64,000 nucleotides of DNA from Caprimulgus europaeus (Eukaryota; Chordata; Aves; Caprimulgiformes; Caprimulgidae). Within the stretch, counting starts at the first letter, position 1. Each line of letters begins with the position of its first letter. The stretch is taken from positions 1,302,001 through 1,366,000 of the forward strand of contig OU015544.1 in the NCBI GenBank assembly GCA_907165065.1, given 5' to 3'. Below the pieces are notes generated by a model, which worked only from the letters and a program-made list of their open reading frames with translations, made no database searches and was not told the DNA's origin. The position numbers and the translations under genes were made by a program. Below, one piece after another: positions 36,126 to 46,154 of the stretch.

Positions 36126-36500
36126 AGATAATGATCACATCATTAAGACACTACTAAAGCTGGCATTACTTGTTAGGTCAACATATCGATCTTGACATTA
36201 CGCTGCAAGATTTTTTTAGATAATGCCTGTCCATCCTGCCTCTTGCTCGAGGAGGAGGAGGAAAGAAGAGGGAGAGAGAGGAAATGCAAAACTAAAAGTA
36301 ACTTGACACAGATCTTTTCCCCAAAATAAAAGGACTTTGCTCCTTAAAAGATTTGTTCTGCTGCAAAGGCTCCTGCCTTGTTGCTGCTGATGGGATTACT
36401 GGCAGATTTCCTATAAATCCGTAGAAATCCCAAGGGAGTTGCTGGGTTCATGGGTGGATAACTTGGTCATTCTAAAAAAAGACTCTCCGTTAGCCTGCTG
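36126..36500. other. Unique intron, AT-rich then purine-rich
   Basis: A GAGGAGGAGGAAAGAAGAG-type purine run lies at about 36248-36282. Nothing else recognised. Confidence 0.55.
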
Positions 36501-36502
36501 CC

Positions 36503-36612
36503 TTTGGGTGCACAGCGCCATCCCTTTGGGTGCACAGCGCCATCCCTTTGGGTGCACAGCGCCATCCCTTTGGGTGCACAGTGCCATCCCTTTGGGTGCA
36601 CAGCGCCATCCC
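36503..36612. repeat. 22-bp minisatellite, five copies
   Basis: Five head-to-tail 22-bp units start at 36503, 36525, 36547, 36569 and 36591. Each begins TTTGGGTGCACAG and ends GCCATCCC. Only unit 4 differs (CAGTGCC for CAGCGCC). The near-perfect identity points to recent expansion. Because 22 is not a multiple of 3 and the unit has no stop, open frames run through it on both strands; these are artefacts of the array. Confidence 0.97.
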
Positions 36613-37250
36613 GGAGGCACCGCGGCCTGGGCACGGCCCCGCCGGTGCGGGTGGGGGCTCCGATCTCCCAGGGGTTACCCCTGTCAGCTGGTTGGCGTTG
36701 GTGGAGCAGCGCTGGTTTATACTGGCTGTGGACTGTGCCCAAAGAACAGGGGAGGAGAGCAGCATCTCAGCCATCCTCCCTTCAGCTGAAGCCCTGGTGT
36801 GCTCTGGGTCCTGCTGGACTTGGGACATCCCACCTGGAGGTGACATCTGCCATCACATCAGGCTTTGCTGCTGCAGGGGCTCAGTGTCACCAGTGCCACA
36901 ACCAGACAGGGTCTGTGCTTGCCATGGGCACCTCTAGCACCTACAGGTTAATGACCACCCCCAAGTAAATGATTCATCAGTTCCCTCCCCAAATGACCTC
37001 TCTGTAGGTGTTCAGCTTTCCTTTGAAGCTTGCTGTCATTTGCATGGTACTGCTGTTCTGAGCATATTGGCAATCTTGGCAATACCCTTCCTGTCTTGCT
37101 GCAGAAAAACCACCTCTCACTTTTTAATACATTTCTGCTTGTCTAGTTACTGCTCTGTATTGAAGCTGTCCAAGCCAGTTTTTCTCATTTCACTGGCTCT
37201 TTTTGTAGCATGCTACTTAAAGGCATTTGGTAAAAACAGCAGTAATTTTG
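36613..37250. other. Unique intron, nothing specific
   Basis: GC-rich to about 36900, AT-rich after. No exon or RNA gene recognised. Confidence 0.55.
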
Positions 37251-37253
37251 CTT

Positions 37254-37291
37254 TATATATAGATATATATATATATATGTGTGTGTGTGTG
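37254..37291. repeat. (TA)n(TG)n compound microsatellite
   Basis: An imperfect TA run with one AGA interruption passes directly into TG repeats and ends GGTTT. Likely length-variable. Confidence 0.95.
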
Positions 37292-37294
37292 GTT

Positions 37295-40230
37295 TAAATC
37301 ACTAAAGCTTTATTTGGTATTTTAATCTTACTGACTGCACTTTTAAGGACTTTTAAATCAAAAGTGATAGTTCAAAAATGCGTAATGTTTTTTAATCTTG
37401 GACTTCCAGAGGAGCAGTGCTGAGCTAGTTTAGTATCCCTCTCTAAATATATTTCATTAAGAGTGGTCCATATGGTGTGTCAGGGAGAAGGGGAATGTGG
37501 AGCAGAACCTGTGTCTGCCAAAGAAAACTGTTTTGATCTAATGTTCAGCATAGTACAACTTTGGGGAAAAAAAATAAACATTGTCAGATGGGTGCTGCCA
37601 AATTTCACAATTTATCAAGAATTTCAGGCTGTTTAGTGGTATTTTTTTTTCTTCAGAATACTCCAGTTTCTGGAGTCTCATGATCTACACAAGACTGTTC
37701 ACTTTAATTTTTGAAACACGGTGTGGTGTTGATATGGAACTAGGAGGCCCTAGTGTCAGCGAGCTAATGAAACCTCAGCTGTATTATGTGCAAAACCTGG
37801 CGGCGCTCTGAGTGCATCTCCTCATTGGTGATGGTGGGTGGGGGAACACCAGAGTCCCTGTGCCACAGGAACCCCGAGAGGGGAACTTCCAGGGGTGCTG
37901 GGTGTGGTTTTTATTTTGACCACTGACACAGAACAAGGTGAGTCCATCTGACTTGTTCTCCTGTTCTCTCTGGGCTTTGCTGCTTTCACATGGTGCTTCT
38001 GATTTCAGTGCTCGTGTCTTTCAGGGTGGGAGAAATTAAAATGCCAGAGTTTGAGAAATGAGGCATTTTCCCTTCGCCACCCAGCCCTGGGTGAGCCCCA
38101 GCCCTTCCTGACCCTCCCTGCTCGGTGGTGGATGCGATGTCTTCAGGAGTAAACCCAGAATTTTCTCAGGGTTTCCTTTAGTCTCATTTGAACTTGTCTT
38201 TATGGGGTTTTTTTTTAACATATCTAGTGAAGTTTAGCAAGTTTGTCTAAGGTTAATTCACACCAATAAACAGAACCTCCTGCCATGAAAACGTGCAGCG
38301 TTTTATACCTTTTGGGCTTACTCCTGGAAACGTTTGGAAGATGCCACCTAATTGGAGTCTGGGGAGCTGAAGGAGCTGGGTTTGAATTTCTGACGCTCGA
38401 GACAGTTGTGGTTTTGATCCTTGTGATCTCCCTGGGGCCCAGGGTGTAGATCTAGAAAGTCTGCAAATCCCAAATCAAGGAAGAGGAGGTCAGTGACAAC
38501 CGGGGGTGGGAGGTGCCAGCAGAGAGAGGTGCAGGTGAGAAAGCTTCTCTTCAGCTTCACTAAGGAGAGCTCTTGGAGAGCGAACTGCCAAAGAGATGAT
38601 CAGAGTCATGCTGTAATTTTAAATTCTGAACCTCCTGGTTTAATTTGACCTTCAGAGTGATGAAACGAGCCTGACTCGTTAAAACAAAACGCTGTGTCTG
38701 GGACCTGGGAGTGCCAGCGCCAAACCTGGAGAGATGGAGCCGTTAATAACCTACACATCGGTCCCTGATAGCAGCTTTTTGCACTGATTTCCTGCAGAGG
38801 CAGTCCATCCAGAGTAACTTAAAGATGAACGGAAAATAATGTTTCCTGGGTTTTGGTGAGGCACAGCTGGGAGAAGCTGAAAGGGCAGCGGTTCTGGTTA
38901 CTTCAACACGGCGTTTGGCAGAGCTCATCAGAGCTCCTCATGTGGAGAAATGTGCAATCTCACGCGGGTGGTCAGTGAGCTTCATGGAAAATGTGGAGTC
39001 TGGTTTTATGACATTACCAAATGACCCTTTGTGGTAGTTAAGTGTTATAAATCAGCATCAAGTAAACAAGGTAAAATATTTATTTCCGTTACCTGTATTC
39101 TCCTGGCATTAAAGTGCTGGGAAAGCCCTCGGGGAGTGACGGTGAGCGCGCAGGAAGGAGAGCCGTCGTGTTTCCTTGGGTTCTGGTAGCGTTTTGGCTA
39201 ATCATTATTTTGGCTAATCATTAGAGAAGTTCCGCTAAGGAGTCTCCCAAGCTCTTGCCAAACGAACAGGCACCTCTGGGAGGAGGAAGTGCCGAGTCCA
39301 GGGCAGTTGTACCTTCTGGCCCTTGTTTGTCTCCTGACCTGGAACGAGTCACTGCTTGAGCTTTCCTCCGCTCCACTTTTTTTGGTCCTATCCACTATTT
39401 TTTTCCTGTTGGGTTAGCTTTGAGTTTACTGTAGTGAAGGACACGTTACAGGAATAAAATGGGAAGATGGTGGTAGGAAGTGAGCCGAGTATGAGAGTGA
39501 GGAGGAGCTGAAAGGGCCTGTGTCCTACAGCGGAGCAGCAAGGTTAAAGTCTGGCCACTTCCAGCTCGCCGTGGGCTCAGTTGTGAGATCAGCACTGCAG
39601 CCTTACTGATGCAAGGGGCATCAATCTCATTTCTTGAGGCACTTAAAACTGGGTTAGCAAAAGCACGAGCAAAACAGTCAAGAGCACTTTTGCCTCAGCC
39701 TCGTGAGAGTGGCACAGATCCTTCTACTTTTCCTTAAAAACATTTTCCAGCTTGCAGCCAGCCCTCAAAATGCGCTGTTATGAATTTGTGAGTCTTTTCA
39801 TTGCTTGTTTCCAGGTTATTTTTCTTTCTTTTTCTATTCCTTTTTGTTCCTTTGCCTATTTTAAGTATTGGCTACAAAATGAATGCTCTGCTTACTCCCA
39901 TCCTTTATCATGTAATATTTTCAGCAGACACTCGAGAATTAAATATGTACAATTTCCATAATACTGATTATCCCTGTTTAAGTGCTATTTTAGAGGGTAT
40001 TAATTTCTGTTGCAGTAACAGCCGCAGCACTTAGCACCACCAGCCCAGTTTTCCTTCTGTCCCTGAGACTCGGGTTTGGCGTGAGCCAGGGTTTGTCCCG
40101 AATTACCCAGCGCCGTTTTCAGCCCCGCTGCTCGCAATGGAAACGTGTTTCTGTGCTGCCCACAGGCAGAGATGTCCAGGGCGAGGAGCTGGTGCTTGGT
40201 TTGAAGAAGGCTGCCTCTGACACTTCTGAT
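37295..40230. other. Unique intron, nothing specific
   Basis: No exon, RNA gene or transposon recognised. A 16-bp tandem duplication (listed separately) lies at 39192-39223. Confidence 0.55.
39192..39223. repeat. 16-bp perfect tandem duplication with ATTA core
   Basis: TTTTGGCTAATCATTA occurs twice with no spacer. Each copy contains CTAATCATTA, which holds two homeodomain-type TAAT/ATTA cores. The duplication is exact. Confidence 0.95.
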
Positions 40231-40234
40231 ATCT

Positions 40235-40570
40235 TCTGGTTTTTGTATGCAGAAACACAAAGCACAATTAGAATACAGTTATATATCCTCATAGTTATTA
40301 AAGCTTGGATTAACATGACATAAAGTTTTGTCTGGGGAGCCTTTTGCTATGGCTCAGGGAGCATTTTTGTGTGACAGTAATAGGCTGCAGTTAATATACT
40401 TGAATGATACCAGAATCTGTGTAATAAGACAGAACAAAGGGGGTTTATTTGAAGCTGAATTACAAAGGTGGAATTATCATTGTGAACAATCCACTGAGAT
40501 CGCAGCTTAATTATGGTATCTGGCGTTATTTCGGCATAATAAAGTGTAGTCAGTGAAGCAAAGTTAAAAA
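40235..40570. promoter_or_regulatory. Candidate conserved non-coding element with SOX-like pair
   Basis: An AT-rich, CpG-poor, repeat-free block with CACAATTAG, TTATTAAAGC, CTTAATTATGG and the motif ATTGTGAACAAT at 40479-40490, i.e. two SOX-type cores (ATTGT and ACAAT) in inverted orientation 2 bp apart. Motif content suggests an enhancer. MSI2 is expressed in SOX-positive progenitors, but the link is inference. Confidence 0.3.
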
Positions 40571-40574
40571 AAAA

Positions 40575-41195
40575 TCTATATGCATCTCAGAAGGACGTGT
40601 TGTCAGTCATGTGGGATTGATGTGTGGACCTGTCACCTTATTCCTAACACCCAGCTCCTCTCCGTGCCCGCTTTTGCCGTTTGTTTGATTTACCGAGCCT
40701 GTTTGCCATGATTCAAGAGTCTCTTGCAACGTTTCTAGGAGAGATTCATCACAGGGACATAATCCATTCAAATAGCTTTTGGGCAGGAACTCAAAAGTGT
40801 TCAAAGCCAAGAGGTTTCAAACAGAACGTTCAAAGGCCGCGGCTGGGCCGTGTGAGGAGGAGAGGGGTGGGCTGTGCTGTTCTCCAGGGCTCAGGGGAGA
40901 ACAAGGAGTGGGACGGCAGGAGCTGCCTTTTGGGTGCCGTGATCCCGGCCGTGGATGAGCGTGCACAGGTCTCTGCAGCGGGGTGGGACACGCGCCTTCC
41001 GCTCCCCGGGCTTGTGAACACACGGTGTTTTGGTCAAGAGCAAAAATAAGCCATCCTTCAAAAAAAATAAATCAGACCACAGTGTGAAACGTCAGTAGTG
41101 TGGGGTTTGCACTAAACCCACGTGTTGCACTGTTTCTGTGAGGAAGGTGCCTTGTTCTGTGGGTAGAGCGGGGGTTTGGTTCAGGTGTTTGGGTT
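40575..41195. other. Unique intron, nothing specific
   Basis: GC-rich stretch at 40.83-41.0 kb with chance frames on both strands. No exon recognised. Confidence 0.55.
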
Positions 41196-41199
41196 CTCT

Positions 41200-41410
41200 T
41201 TCTGGTCTCCCCTCAGCCTCCTTTTCTCCAGGCTCAACACCCCCAGTTCCCTCAGCCGGGAACTCAGCACACTTGTGCTCCAGACCCTTCCCCAGCTCCG
41301 TTCCCTTCTCTGGACACACTCCAGCACCTCCATGTCCTTCTTGGAGTGAGGGCCCCAAAACTGAACATGAGGTGTTATTCAACCATCTTGCATTTGTCCT
41401 GCTAGTTAGC
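41200..41410 (-). mobile_element. CR1 LINE fragment (ORF2 3' portion)
   Basis: The + strand reads as the complement of CR1: GGTCTCCCCTCAGCCTCC, TTTTCTCCAGGCTCAAC, TGCTCCAGACCCTTCCCC, TCCTTCTTGGAGTGAGGGCC and CCCAAAACTGAACA are all in the consensus order. Near 41370 the match skips part of the consensus and resumes at TGTCCTGCTAG, indicating an internal deletion. Both ends are truncated. It encodes part of the reverse-transcriptase C-terminal region and carries disabling changes. Confidence 0.9.
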
Positions 41411-41565
41411 TCTCTGCCTGTGCCCCGAATCCTCATTGTATGGGTGGAGGAGGATCCTTTTTTTAATTTTCATTTATAAATGGCAGAAAATAATTTCTTT
41501 TTCACAGAAATCATTTTGATGACTTAAGTAGCTGCGGGAGGTTGAATGGCTTTGATGTGGCTTTC

Positions 41566-41583
41566 AACAACAACAACAACAAA
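41566..41583. repeat. (CAA)n short tandem repeat
   Basis: About five CAA units followed by AAAAGCAACAACCCACAACA. Confidence 0.9.
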
Positions 41584-41589
41584 AAGCAA

Positions 41590-44500
41590 CAACCCACAAC
41601 AGAAAACATTGGTTTTTCTGCAGTAGGCTTTAAAAGAGTAGTACCAGAGTTCCAGAAATCTGGGTACGGTGATTATGCCTCTAATCCCCACGCTGTCCAA
41701 GGGTAATTAAAAATTGCAGCTGAACCTTGGTTTCAAATGGCTGGGTGAGGCTCTGTCAAACTGATGAGAGCTTGTGCTGTTGACACGTGTAAAACTCAAT
41801 TTACCCACCAATAACCGCAGTCCGTGGGCATTAAATCTCTCTCCAAACAACGTGACACTGGGGCACAGCGGGACGCGCGGGCGTGCGAGGGGCTCGCCGA
41901 GGGGCTGAGGGGCTGAGCCGCAGCCAGCGCCGCTAATTGCTTTCTTTTGAATATTGTGTGCAGCATTAACAGCCTGTTCTCCCGTGAATCGCCTTTCCCA
42001 GCGCTCCTTACAGCGCGCCGGGGAGCCTGGCCGGCCAGTGGGAAGGGCTGGAGCTGAAGGGGAGAAAATCAAGGTGATACTTTAAAACCCATCCCGACAG
42101 CCCCGACTAACGCTCCGGTCTGAGCTCCCTGATTGAGCTCAAACTAACGGGGACAGGGTGCAGCCAGCGTCCCCCCCTCTGGCGTCATCCAGGTGACATT
42201 TCATGCCTGTGCTCCTCATTTTGTCAGACCCTGGGGACGATGGGCAGGCTGGGTGGCGGGTCATGGACAGTGGTGATTGCCACCGAGGGTTACTGGTAAC
42301 GGCGCTTGTCTGCGGTGAACAGACTTAAAAGCCCCATTCCCACAAGTGGCTCTGGGCTTCTGCCTCCTCATCAAGGCTTCCTGGAAAGGACGAGTCTAAA
42401 GCCACCACCGCCAGCACTCAGAGCGAGCGCTTGGTCTCTGCTTTTCTCTCTCAATGGGTTTGTGCGTGGGGCCAGGGCAGCGCCTGCTTCAGTGCCGGGA
42501 CAGAGCTCTTGTCTGCTCAAGCGGATTGGGAAAGTGAATCCAGGGACTCGGCTTTTCCCGTTTTTATCACTGATTTGTGGCAATGGGCAAAATGACTTCA
42601 GCTGTGGGTGCTGTGAGCTGCTGGAGCAGGCGCTGTGTCTGTGTGCGGGGAGCGCTGGGGCTCTGAGCCACCAGCCTGCAAAAAAACAAGTCAGAACTCA
42701 TCAGTGTGATGAGTCGGGGCTGAGTACAGTTCTCTGAATCCCCACCCTGTCAGCATCCTGCACCGCAGTCAAGGACGTGGGAGCGAGCTGGACTGGCAGA
42801 GCTCACCCAGCTGCCTTCCCCATCTGCTGCAAAGCCTGGGGGTGCAGAGGGGACTGGAACCCCGAGCCGGCAGTTCACCTTTCTCGAGTGCAGCAGCACT
42901 TGTTACAGCAGGGGCCTGGGGTGTGCTTGCCATAGATTAAAAGATCTCTAAATGTAGAGACAGAAGCTATGTTTGATTTGAAGGACAAGGGAAGTGAGTT
43001 CTGTGGAGAAGAAATAGCCCTGGAAAAATATTCTTTAATATGCAAGTCAGTATATGAAAAGAACAATAAAAGGAATAAGAATCTAACAAGAAATAAAATG
43101 AAACTTTTTTCATCACAGTCCAGGGAAACTTAGATGAGTTTTTCTTTGCTAATAAACTGCACTTCCATTGTGCAGCTGAGCCTTTTGCTGGAGCTGACTG
43201 TGGCAATTGTTCAGACTTTTTTTTTTTTTTAAAACTCTGGGCAATAAAAAAGCCCTTCATGCATCAGGAAACAGTAAGGCAATACTGGCCTTATCTTCAC
43301 ACTTATTCAGCAGGTATTTACAAAAGGGCAGCAGGAAGCTCTGTAAACTCGATGCTGTGACTTTGCTCAGGATGTCTCTTCATCAGATCTGTGTGTCTGT
43401 GTCCCCCTGCTTCGGGATCGTGCTGCCCAGGCGTCTGGACAGCCCTGGCTGTCTTGGGAATGGAGTTTATCTCCGTGTGCTCTCCAACAGGCAAGACTCT
43501 TGGGTAGTTTGTCCTGTGTGGCTTGAGGGCACTGAATGAGACTCCAGAAGCTCTCATGGTCCGTTCAGATGCTGCGAGTCGTGGTGTGCTGACCATGGGT
43601 CCCTCAGGTCTTGACTCCAGAAAGTTCTTAAAAATGTGCAAATGCTGTCATTGTCTTCAGAAACCACGTCTTGGAAGGACTTAATTGGGCTTAACCATGT
43701 GCTTGAGACTGAGCCACACTTGGTTGTAGTTTCCATTTCTTAGGAGTTGTTCCTGAAGCGGTCAGGGTGTGATCTGGAGTCCGATGTGCGCGTCCTTTGG
43801 TGTTCAGAGGTGGTTCAGCACCTCTGAAGTGTTGTTTGGAAAAGAAAACAGCTTGCAACTTTGCAGGGCTAATATGCAAAGGAGCACTGTGAAGGGAGGA
43901 AGAATTATTTCTGCTGACGGTGGCTAATGTTCCGTGAAAGTAAAATCACGAACCGCCTTGCACCTGGCTGGCTGAAACGCTGAAGGAGCAATGTTCCTCC
44001 AGGGCCCCGTGGTGGGATCTCCCCCCTGCTGCCAGCGAGGAGGAGAGCCGCCCGGTCCCTGCCCTGCAGCACCTTCCGGGGCCTTGAACTGGAGGAGAAG
44101 ACTTGACCTGAGAGCACCTGATGGAGTCAGGCAGCCCAGATGAACTGCAGCGTTGTGGGCTCTCGTGGCTGTGCCGTGACTCCTGTGATATCTGATATAT
44201 TGAGGCTTGGATTCGTGTGGTTACCTGGAGCGCTCAGCGTTTGCTTCCAAAAGAGCAAAAGTTCTCCTGCATTTCAGCAGCAGGAGCTCAAACATCTCAG
44301 CCCCGATGGCTCCAGGGTGAGCGCCAAAAAAAGACTTTAAAATTACTGCACGTGCCTTTTAAAAGTGCAGTTGGTGTGTGTTTGTCTCGGGCTTTTACCT
44401 GGTGGTAACGCCTTCAGGCAACTGGTGAGGGGACAGGGCTGGAGCAGGAGAGGTGGAGCTCAGGTTCGTCCTTTGTTCATGGATCTCACAAGAACATGGG

Positions 44501-45720
44501 GAGAACCCTTGTGAAAAGTTGTTCAGTTGCTGGGGAAATGTGTAGAAAATAATGCATGTTATGGGCATGTGCCTGTGTCCAGGAGACAGCATGTCTTGAG
44601 TAAATAGACACCATCCCACTGGCACTGGCCTTGCTTCTCTTCCTTCCTGTTTTCGCTGCCCTCTGTGGGCTGGTCCTGTAGCTGAAGAAAGAACTATCTT
44701 TATATTTCAGAGTTGTTTGTTGGTTGGGTTTGGTTTTTTGGGTTTTTGCAAGAACCTTGTCTTCGCAGTCAGTAGTGTTAGCTAATGTGTGCTGGAAATC
44801 TGATGGGGACAAGGGAAGATCTCAGCCAAGGCAGCAGCTCAAAGGAAAACTCCCAAGAGTCCTCATATAGGTTCTAAGTTGATCTGAGCATGGCAAAGAG
44901 CCTGGCTTTCATCAATACTTCGTATTATTAATGCCAGAGAAGGAATTAATGAGAAATCATCTATGGAGTCATCTTTGATTTGCCCTAGTTTGGAAAGCTG
45001 TGTTTTCTGGAGAGCATTAGTCATTCTTGCATCCTCCTTGGTAGAGTGAACATTGAGTAACACGTTGGTGTTTTGCAGGAGCGTTTTAAAGTCCAAGAGT
45101 AGCCACTGTGCTTTTTGGCAAGCACTTGGGATGCTCTTTGCCGTGTCACGGCTGGTGAGCAAGCCCCGAGATTAACGTGATTGAGTGACTGTTTTAATTT
45201 CAGCCCTGATGGAGCAAAATTAGTTACAATGATATGTGTGTGTTGAATAAAATTGTAGTTTTATTAGCTATAATTGCTGAAGAAGACTTTTTAAAGACTT
45301 GACTGCTGGGGGGAGAAATTGTTAGTGCTGGAATTTGTTCTTGCACAGTGTGGCATTGATTATTATCCTGGTGTGTAATACATCAGTCCTCGCTTGGGAA
45401 GGCAACACGAGGAAGCGCTCAGCGAGGGACTGCGCCGTGTGCCTGCAGCCCCCCGGGGAGCTCTGCACAAAGCCTGCCTGGTCCGCGGGGGACAGGAATC
45501 CCCCACCACGCAGCCGGGGACCGGGGCTACCAGTGAAGCTGCTCATGATTGCAGCGCTGGAGGTCTCTGGTTGGCTCCCTGGTGCCTTGGCCAAGGCAGC
45601 AGCCATCAGGGTGAGCGCAGGAGTGGAGCTCTTGACTGTGGTGGGGACCAGCCATGCTCTGGGTCAGGAGCTGGTGGTCCAGTGTGGTCATCTGTGCTGG
45701 AACCCAGTGCTGCAAACGTG
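41590..45720. other. Unique intron, nothing specific
   Basis: T/A homopolymer at 43218-43230; GT-rich GGTTTGG words at about 44705-44750. The reverse frame at 44863-45162 has balanced amino-acid composition but starts with TTG and shows no known domain. No exon, RNA gene or transposon recognised. Confidence 0.5.
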
Positions 45721-45725
45721 GCTGG

Positions 45726-45744
45726 GGAAGGAAGGAAGGAAGGA
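45726..45744. repeat. (GGAA)n short tandem repeat
   Basis: Four to five GGAA units about 50 bp from the CR1 3' end at 45795. Confidence 0.85.
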
Positions 45745-45794
45745 CCCAGCCTTGCAGCGATGTGTGTGAGTGGTGGGTGAGGGTGTTTGGGGAG

Positions 45795-46150
45795 CCTGGA
45801 TTGGAAAAGCCCTTTAAGACCATCAAGTCCAACCATGAACCCAACACTGACAAGTCCCTGACTAACCCATGTCCCTCAGCACTGTGTCTGCACGACTCTT
45901 CAATCCCTCCAGGGATGGAGACTCCACCACTGCCCTGGGCAACCCCTTCCAATGCCTCAGAACCCTTTCAGCAAAGAAATTCTTCCTCACATCCAATCTC
46001 AACTGCCCTGGGCACAACTGGAGCCCATTTCCTCTTGTCCTGTCCCTTGTTCCTTGGTTGAACAGACCCACCCCCACCTCTCTCCACCCTCCTTTCAGGG
46101 AGTTGGAGAGAGTGAGAAGGTCTCCCCTCAGCCTCCTTTTCTCCAGAGGA
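45795..46150 (-). mobile_element. CR1 LINE 3' fragment, copy A (young, inverted partner of copy B)
   Basis: The complement reads as the last ~330 bp of CR1 ORF2 and its short 3' UTR. On the - strand an uninterrupted frame encodes [20 protein letters not shown] and ends RDMG-stop, the C-terminus of the CR1 reverse-transcriptase polyprotein. The 3' end carries GGTTGGACTTGATGGTCTTA and AAGGGCTTTTCCAATCC. It is 5'-truncated, as usual for CR1, and lacks an ATTCTATG tail, so the terminal repeat is lost or never present. It is about 93-94% identical by eye to the copy at 61741-62097, which lies in the opposite orientation. Confidence 0.95.
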
Positions 46151-46154
46151 GGGT

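Noticed and set aside
36411-36968. Several open frames encoding a repeated peptide through the 22-bp array
   Set aside because: The unit length is not a multiple of three and contains no stop, so all frames on both strands stay open; this is a property of the minisatellite.
44863-45162. Balanced-composition reverse frame of 99 codons
   Set aside because: Starts with TTG, no promoter or splice context, no family recognised.
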